DNA of 17,568 nt, taken from contig CAYTNN010000082.1 of NCBI GenBank assembly GCA_964439135.1, forward strand, positions 1 through 17,568, in the 5' to 3' direction. This document shows, one piece after another, positions 13,345 to 17,568 of the stretch. Within the stretch, counting starts at the first letter, position 1; each line of letters opens with the position of its first letter. Both the position numbers and the translations under genes were made by a program. Source of the stretch: JAFGPJ01 sp964439135. GTDB lineage: Bacteria > Planctomycetota > Phycisphaerae > Sedimentisphaerales > Anaerobacaceae. The notes under the pieces are model-generated. The model saw only the letters and a list, made by a program, of their open reading frames with translations. It did no database searches and had not been told where the DNA came from.

Positions 13345-15069
13345 ATGAATTCGAATGAACTGGAAAAATATTCGTCCGCGATAACGCTGTCGGATATGGA
13401 GATCTTCGTATTTCCGGAATTGATGTACAGCTTGCTTCTGGCGAATATTATGAGCCCGATCATCTGGCAGTGGCGTGAGCTTGACTGCTTCAAGAAACTT
13501 GAAGGCAAAACAACGTATCGAAAGTTGATGCGGCTCAAGCAATTTATCATCGATGAGTTCGAGTTCAATCTGGATCTCGAAACGTGGGGCCTGACAAATC
13601 AGGCCATTGAGATTAAACGGTTTGAGAAATTCATTTCGCCCGACGATATTTCCGGAAGCAATGCCCTGTTCGGCTACCAGGGCGACAAATATTATTTCGA
13701 TGTGGATATTCGCCGGCACTTCGGGCTCGATAAATACGACAACGACATCATCCCATACTGGAAGACCGAAACCCTTGAGGCGATGAACGCATTTCGCCTT
13801 AAAGAAGGCTATAAGACGGCGGCCGGCGAATGCGTGTCGCTCGCGGCTTTGTACGCTGCGGCGGCGTTTGTCGTCTGTGAAATCCCTCTCGAAGACATCT
13901 ACATGATACTGACGCCGCTCCACTCACAAAATTTCATCGACATACAGGATGGAATTCTGACCAATAACAGAAGACTCGTCACTAAAACGATGTGGTTCAA
14001 CGGCACCGCCATTTCAAACAAGGCACAGCGGGCGCTTCGCAACGAAAATATTACGATAGTCGCTCACAGCAGCGGTTACGTACATTGCCTCTATAAAGAC
14101 GCAACGATCGACAAAAAACGCTATCAGGAGTTCGCTGGGAAACTGGATGCTTATTTGTCGACCGATCTTTCGCTCGAAGTCTTTGCGAATTTTATGCGAT
14201 CGAACCAGAGCTATCAAAAATACTTCCAGGTCTGCCGTGAATGTCACGGCCAGCCTCAATTTGTCAAGGCTGAGACACTTTTCCTTTACGAGCACGGCAG
14301 CAATTTCAGGGTGGCCGACAAGACGTTCGATAAATTGATTGCCGAAGTATCCGATGAAGATTTTGTTCCATATCAACTGCCCGGCAGAATTCGCTGCGAC
14401 GAACTCGACGAATTTATACAACAGCAGAAACCCGACCTTCGAACCGATCAGGGCAAATCCGCCTTTCTGAAATTCGTCAAGCCCGTCATCCCGGACGCTC
14501 AGAGCTTTATGGACGACCTGGTTGACTTTTTACACACCCAGGCGAAGCTGCCGGGTCATGACAAAAATTTCCTGCCCCCCGATCCCATAGAAATATCCCC
14601 TGAGCAGAGCAGGGAGCAGATTATCGATTACCTGCAACACAAGCGGCAGAGTGATACTACGGCGGATCTCGCTTTTTACGCTTATCGCGACATGGAAAGC
14701 TGCCGCTGGGCTCCTTTTATCAAGGCTGCATTGGAACGCAATCCGGTCTCGATACAAATGGCCGGCTCGATGACGATCGAACAAGTTTACCAATGGCTCG
14801 GAGAAATGCAGAAAGATTCGATTTACGATAGCTCACGACTGGCACAACCCGACGAAGTGGCAAACTACCGTACTGGCGACGGCCTCGAAAAAGCCTTCCT
14901 GCTGGCAAATGTAATCCATGAAAGGGAACCTAAGCAGGATATGGAAATCATAGCAGACAAGAATGATGTTATCCTTAAAGGGCGGAACGAATACCGATTC
15001 ACATCCACGAAAGGTCTTAAAAAGAGAATTCGTATCGATACCGCAGAGGTCCTCCGTATCGTCGAATAA
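13345..15069 (+). CDS. Unknown 574-residue protein with possible transglutaminase-like core
   Basis: I do not recognise this protein. It has no signal peptide and no membrane segment, so it is probably cytoplasmic. Residues ~155-210 resemble the transglutaminase/papain-like core: C163 in GECVSLAALYAAA at the start of a helix, H193 in PLHSQNF, and an acidic residue nearby (D199 or D202). This would give a Cys-His-Asp triad, but the match is by eye only. A C297-x-x-C300-H301 motif is present once. The C-terminal part (about 350-574) is charged and helical. It starts three bases after arsC, with GGAG ten bases before the ATG. It is the last gene before a 188-base spacer with a new promoter, so it likely ends the transcript of the sirohaem reductase-DUF2400-ArsC group. 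Confidence 0.75.
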   Translation: MNSNELEKYSSAITLSDMEIFVFPELMYSLLLANIMSPIIWQWRELDCFKKLEGKTTYRKLMRLKQFIIDEFEFNLDLETWGLTNQAIEIKRFEKFISPDDISGSNALFGYQGDKYYFDVDIRRHFGLDKYDNDIIPYWKTETLEAMNAFRLKEGYKTAAGECVSLAALYAAAAFVVCEIPLEDIYMILTPLHSQNFIDIQDGILTNNRRLVTKTMWFNGTAISNKAQRALRNENITIVAHSSGYVHCLYKDATIDKKRYQEFAGKLDAYLSTDLSLEVFANFMRSNQSYQKYFQVCRECHGQPQFVKAETLFLYEHGSNFRVADKTFDKLIAEVSDEDFVPYQLPGRIRCDELDEFIQQQKPDLRTDQGKSAFLKFVKPVIPDAQSFMDDLVDFLHTQAKLPGHDKNFLPPDPIEISPEQSREQIIDYLQHKRQSDTTADLAFYAYRDMESCRWAPFIKAALERNPVSIQMAGSMTIEQVYQWLGEMQKDSIYDSSRLAQPDEVANYRTGDGLEKAFLLANVIHEREPKQDMEIIADKNDVILKGRNEYRFTSTKGLKKRIRIDTAEVLRIVE

Positions 15070-15121
15070 TGAACGATATGACCGGCAGAAGTAGATTCAG
15101 CGATTATTCAACTCGTACCGG

Positions 15122-15153
15122 CGGAAAAATGTTTTGAAAAATTTTATTTTCCG
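15122..15153 (+). repeat. AT-rich inverted repeat upstream of the rrf2 promoter
   Basis: Seven-base perfect arms CGGAAAA (15122-15128) and TTTTCCG (15147-15153) separated by 18 AT-rich bases. It lies about 50 bases after the stop of the 574-residue gene and just before the -35 box of rrf2. It may be a weak terminator for the upstream transcript or an AT-rich promoter element. The right arm itself is T-rich, but no separate U tract follows. Confidence 0.35.
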
Positions 15154-15155
15154 TG

Positions 15156-15184
15156 TTGACAAAGCGAACAAATAGGACTATATT
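15156..15184 (+). promoter_or_regulatory. Strong sigma70-type promoter of rrf2-cupin(-hcp)
   Basis: TTGACA at 15156-15161, then exactly 17 bases, then TATATT at 15179-15184. This is the best housekeeping promoter in the window. Transcription would start near 15191, giving a leader of about 67 bases before the rrf2 ATG. The -10 and start region are covered by operator-like repeats. Confidence 0.75.
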
Positions 15185-15193
15185 TGTCGTATT
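15171..15193 (+). promoter_or_regulatory. Operator-like inverted repeat overlapping the -10 box
   Basis: AATAGGAC (15171-15178) and GTCGTATT (15186-15193) form an inverted repeat with one mismatch in eight and a 7-base AT spacer. The architecture (ATA, GAC, AT spacer, GTC, TAT) resembles Rrf2/IscR-type boxes, although the ATA-GAC distance is shorter than in E. coli IscR type 1 sites. It covers the -10 box, as expected for autorepression by the Rrf2 protein encoded just downstream. Confidence 0.6.
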
Positions 15194-15197
15194 GAAC

Positions 15198-15214
15198 TAA
15201 ATAAGTCTTATTTA
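15198..15214 (+). promoter_or_regulatory. Perfect 17-base palindrome downstream of the promoter
   Basis: TAAATAAG-T-CTTATTTA is a perfect palindrome with 8-base arms. Its right half contains GTCTTATT (15205-15212), the same half-site AATANGAC (reverse strand) as in the operator at 15171-15193. It lies just after the expected transcription start. It is a likely second binding site for the Rrf2 regulator. Confidence 0.6.
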
Positions 15215-15257
15215 ATTGGTGTCTAATGATAACTTTATTAATACAGGCAGGGCTATT

Positions 15258-15707
15258 ATGGATGTGGTAAGACGCAATACAGATTATGCCGTTCGTTTGA
15301 TCGTACATCTTGCAAAGCAATATGGAAACGATCCAATATCGACCAGGGCGGCGGCGGCCGAAGAGCATGTTCCGTATCAGTTGGCATGTAAGCTTATGCA
15401 AAAGCTCAACAATGCAAAGCTCGTCAAAAGCTGTATGGGACCCAAAGGCGGCTTCGTATTGGCAACAGAACCTTCAAAGATCAGTTTACTCGATGTAGTA
15501 GAAGTGATTCAGGGTCCTATTAATATGAATCGCTGTCTACTTGGCGAAGAAACCTGTCCACAACAAAAAACCTGTGCTGTCAGGGGCAAGCTTGCCATTC
15601 TACAAAAGAATATAAACAACGGCCTGGCCGCAATTACGCTCGATGAATTGACGCATAAGGGGCCAAAGAAAAAAAATGTCAGGCATACTAAAAGGAGAAA
15701 GCAATGA
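15258..15707 (+). CDS. Rrf2-family iron-sulfur transcription regulator
   Basis: A 149-residue winged-helix regulator. The Rrf2 core is clear: RRNTDYAVRLIVHLA at the start, a recognition-helix region (about 28-52) and the MGPKGGFVLA wing at about 60-69. The cluster-binding cysteines are C93, C100 and C106 (C-x6-C-x5-C), close to the C-x5-C-x5-C of IscR and NsrR. An Fe-S cluster sensing NO, iron or redox state is therefore expected. The C-terminal 16 residues are strongly basic (KGPKKKNVRHTKRRKQ), an unusual tail. The ATG at 15258 is preferred, with AGGCAGGG just upstream. An in-frame TTG at 15216 would abut the palindrome. The stop overlaps the cupin start (ATGA). With hcp downstream an NsrR-like nitrosative-stress role is likely. 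Confidence 0.9.
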   Translation: MDVVRRNTDYAVRLIVHLAKQYGNDPISTRAAAAEEHVPYQLACKLMQKLNNAKLVKSCMGPKGGFVLATEPSKISLLDVVEVIQGPINMNRCLLGEETCPQQKTCAVRGKLAILQKNINNGLAAITLDELTHKGPKKKNVRHTKRRKQ

Positions 15708-16054
15708 CCGACCGGCGGCAAAATGCCCGCGTGTTGCCCGATTGCCTGGGCAAAGGGCAAAATCTGGTGGAGTTGATAGAATACTCGAAAGATTCGATTG
15801 TCAGCAAGACACTGCTCGACAAGTCTGCGGGGACAATAACACTGTTCGCTTTTGACCAGGGACAGAAACTGAGCGAGCACACGACACCTTACGATGCGGT
15901 CGTTCAGGTCCTCGACGGCAAGGCTCAGGTGAAAATAGCAGACGAAACCAACGAACTATCGCAAGGACAGCTAATTATTATGCCGGCTAACGTACCGCAC
16001 GCCGTTAGCGCCGGTGAAAAATTCAAAATGCTGCTGATAATGATTCGCGCATAG
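15704..16054 (+). CDS. Small cupin protein of the nitrosative-stress module
   Basis: A 116-residue single-domain cupin. Motif 1 is degenerate: GQKLSEHTTPYDAVVQVLDG keeps H59, but the second His is T61 and the usual Glu is A65. Motif 2 (QGQLIIMPANVPHAV) keeps H99. Metal binding is therefore uncertain, perhaps through E58, H59 and H99. I recall similar small cupins with PANVPHA and FKML endings in anaerobes, of unknown function. Translation is coupled to the Rrf2 gene by an ATGA overlap, with AAAAGGAG upstream. It is 85 bases before hcp. A sensor or small-molecule binding role next to Rrf2 is possible but not shown. Confidence 0.85.
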   Translation: MTDRRQNARVLPDCLGKGQNLVELIEYSKDSIVSKTLLDKSAGTITLFAFDQGQKLSEHTTPYDAVVQVLDGKAQVKIADETNELSQGQLIIMPANVPHAVSAGEKFKMLLIMIRA

Positions 16055-16084
16055 ACTAAAAAATCTGTTTGAAATAAAGAGAGA

Positions 16085-16104
16085 GGCTATTTCTTAAAAA
16101 AGCC
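16085..16104 (+). other. Imperfect hairpin upstream of hcp
   Basis: GGCT-ATTT and AAAA-AGCC can pair over about seven of eight bases in the 85-base spacer before hcp. A partly overlapping repeat is GAAATA (16071-16076) with TATTTC (16088-16093). Either could be an operator or attenuator for hcp. Neither has the full AATANGAC half-site. Confidence 0.3.
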
Positions 16105-16139
16105 AGGATATTAACTGATTTGAAACTGAAAGGATAGTT

Positions 16140-17423
16140 ATGTTTTGTTATCAATGTGAACAAACCGCGGGCGGGACAGGGTGTACGAAAGTGGGTGTTT
16201 GCGGCAAAGACGAGGATATTCAAAGCCTGCAGGATACGCTTATGTTCGGGCTCAAAGGAATCGCCGCTTATGCATATCATGCGAGAGAACTGGGGCAAAA
16301 AGATGAAGAAGTAGATGCTTTTATGCACGAAGCGATGTTCTCAACATTAACGAACGTGGACTTCGATTTGAACCGCCATCTCGGGCTGGTGCTGAAGGCC
16401 GGTGAGATGAATCTTCGCGTAATGGAGATGCTCGACAAGGCGAACACGTCCACTTTCGGCAATCCGACGCCGGCAAAAGTTCCGAGCGGCACAAAGGTGG
16501 GGCCCGGAATCGTCGTAACCGGCCACGATTTGCTCGACCTTCATGAGCTGCTCAAGCAGACCGAGGGCAAGGGAATCAACGTTTACACTCACGGCGAGAT
16601 GCTGCCCGCTCACGGCTACCCGGAACTGAGAAAGTTTAAGCACCTCGTGGGCAACTATGGCACGGCCTGGCAGAACCAGAAAAAGGAGTTCGACCAGTTC
16701 AGCGGAGCGATCCTGGTAACGACCAACTGCGTAATGATTCCTAAGGACAGCTACAAAGACCGATTGTTCACGTGCGGAATCGCAGGCGTTGCCGGAGTCA
16801 GGCACATCGAGGGTCGAGATTTCAGCGAGGTCATAAAGAAAGCCCTCTCACGACCGCTGCTTCCTGAGAATCAGCAGGGGACCTTGAGCACCGGATTCCA
16901 CTATACCGCTGTGTTGGGCCTGGCGGACAAAATAGTCGAAGCAGTAAAAGCCGGCAAGATTCGTCATTTCTTCTTCATCGGCGGCTGCGACGGCGCTAAG
17001 CCCGGGCGAAATTACTTCTCCGAGCTGGCTGAGAAGGTGCCGGACGATTGCGTGATCCTGACAGCGGCCTGTGGAAAGTACCGATTGAACGACCGCGATT
17101 ACGGCGATATCGACGGAATTCCGCGCCTGGTCGATACCGGTCAATGCAATGATTGCTATTCCATTATCAAAATCGCAGTTGCGCTGGCTGAGGCCTTTGA
17201 TTGCAGCGTGAACGAATTGCCACTCTCTCTCGTAGTTTCGTGGTACGAACAGAAGGCCGTGGCGATACTCTTAACGCTGCTGCATCTGGGAATCAAGAAC
17301 ATACGGCTCGGACCGACTCTGCCGGCGTTTATCAGTCCGAACGTGCTGAACATCCTCGTAGAGAACTACAATATCAAACCGGTCGGCAACGTGGATGAAG
17401 ATCTCGCCGAAATGCTCAAATAG
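16140..17423 (+). CDS. hcp: Hybrid cluster protein (hydroxylamine reductase), class III type
   Basis: Cytoplasmic Fe-S protein that reduces NO and hydroxylamine, part of nitrosative stress defence. The N-terminal cluster motif is C3-x2-C6-x8-C15-x5-C21, the anaerobe type. All hybrid-cluster ligands are present: H129, E153, C197, C283, C311, C336, E370 and K372. At 427 residues it is about 125 shorter than the Desulfovibrio protein (~550). The missing part lies just after the N-terminal cysteines, where larger Hcps carry a second three-helix bundle. This is the class III pattern, known mainly from thermophilic archaea and bacteria. The gene is intact, with AAAGGA six bases before the ATG. No hcr reductase gene follows. 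Likely regulated with the Rrf2-cupin pair upstream. Confidence 0.95.
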   Translation: MFCYQCEQTAGGTGCTKVGVCGKDEDIQSLQDTLMFGLKGIAAYAYHARELGQKDEEVDAFMHEAMFSTLTNVDFDLNRHLGLVLKAGEMNLRVMEMLDKANTSTFGNPTPAKVPSGTKVGPGIVVTGHDLLDLHELLKQTEGKGINVYTHGEMLPAHGYPELRKFKHLVGNYGTAWQNQKKEFDQFSGAILVTTNCVMIPKDSYKDRLFTCGIAGVAGVRHIEGRDFSEVIKKALSRPLLPENQQGTLSTGFHYTAVLGLADKIVEAVKAGKIRHFFFIGGCDGAKPGRNYFSELAEKVPDDCVILTAACGKYRLNDRDYGDIDGIPRLVDTGQCNDCYSIIKIAVALAEAFDCSVNELPLSLVVSWYEQKAVAILLTLLHLGIKNIRLGPTLPAFISPNVLNILVENYNIKPVGNVDEDLAEMLK

Positions 17424-17568
17424 TTCAGGATAGCACGAAATTTTACTAAAACGGTCTATTAAGAGTCTAATACCAATTGTGCATAATCAATGCGCTTGTT
17501 CGTGTAATTTCGGGCGCAGCGAAGCGGAGTCGAGACGGTCTATGTCAAGCTATAACTGAAAAATTTAC
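17424..17568 (+). other. Non-coding tail after hcp
   Basis: No gene is seen. It contains a 9-base direct repeat ACGGTCTAT at 17451-17459 and 17535-17543, and a GC-rich patch (GGGCGCAGCGAAGCGGAG). No clear terminator hairpin with a T run was found. Confidence 0.3.

Noticed and set aside
13225..13923. 232-codon minus-strand frame
   Set aside because: Opposite the 3' end of arsC and the start of the 574-residue gene, which have good Shine-Dalgarno sequences and family features; the minus frame has none.
14233..14247. CxxCH (C297-C300-H301) in the 574-residue protein as a c-type haem site
   Set aside because: Only one motif, no signal peptide and no other cytochrome feature; a chance or zinc-binding motif is more likely.
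17451..17543. 9-base direct repeat ACGGTCTAT as an attachment site
   Set aside because: Too short, not next to a tRNA or integrase, and expected by chance at this length now and then.
1..17568. Mobile elements, CRISPR arrays, tRNA or rRNA genes
   Set aside because: No transposase or integrase, no regular repeat-spacer series and no cloverleaf-like sequence was seen; all genes are on one strand with uniform character.

Overview
The window is a dense, entirely plus-strand run of about 22 genes devoted to oxygen, peroxide, superoxide and nitrosative stress and to iron handling. It looks like the oxygen-defence island of an anaerobic or oxygen-tolerant anaerobic bacterium. Evidence for that lifestyle is the set of anaerobe enzymes: rubrerythrin, two-iron desulfoferrodoxin, flavodiiron protein, a flavin reductase-rubredoxin fusion, a class III-type hybrid cluster protein and a small sirohaem reductase. 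The lineage cannot be fixed from the sequence. A planctomycete-like or deltaproteobacterial-like anaerobe would fit, but this is only an impression. There are no RNA genes, CRISPR arrays, insertion sequences or intergenic gaps above 300 bases.

Layout. (1) 1-4210: the 3' part of a PerR-type Fur repressor, then rubrerythrin, a nickel superoxide dismutase with a Sec-type signal peptide, thiol peroxidase Tpx, flavodiiron protein, desulfoferrodoxin, ferritin and a possible 28-residue small protein. (2) 4382-7703: haem catalase, two tandem rubrerythrin-like ferritin-fold paralogues, and a flavin reductase-rubredoxin fusion that contains an internal start for a free rubredoxin. (3) 7764-11277: glucose-6-phosphate dehydrogenase, a COQ7-like diiron protein, a half-ferritin of the encapsulin-cargo type, and a ZIP metal transporter. 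(4) 11333-15069: a translationally linked set of four genes: low-molecular-weight sirohaem sulfite/nitrite reductase, a TIGR02757/DUF2400 protein with a DNA-glycosylase-like iron-sulfur loop, arsenate reductase-type ArsC, and a 574-residue protein of unknown function with a possible transglutaminase-like core. (5) 15156-17423: a nitrosative-stress module made of a strong promoter with operator repeats, an iron-sulfur Rrf2 regulator, a small cupin and hybrid cluster protein.

How the genes fit together. Superoxide is handled twice: outside the cytoplasmic membrane by the exported NiSOD (inferred from its signal peptide) and inside by desulfoferrodoxin. Peroxide is handled by catalase, Tpx and rubrerythrin. 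Oxygen or NO is reduced by the flavodiiron protein and NO products by Hcp. Reducing power comes from glucose-6-phosphate dehydrogenase (NADPH) through the flavin reductase-rubredoxin protein and free rubredoxin. Six ferritin-superfamily proteins store or oxidise iron. PerR is the likely peroxide-responsive controller of the first part, and the Rrf2 protein the likely controller of the last.

The most unusual points are the NiSOD whose Ni-binding N-terminus would be exposed by signal peptidase rather than by a SodX protease, the fused/free rubredoxin double start, the three-fold AATANGAC half-site operator at the rrf2 promoter, and an encapsulin-type ferritin without a visible shell gene.
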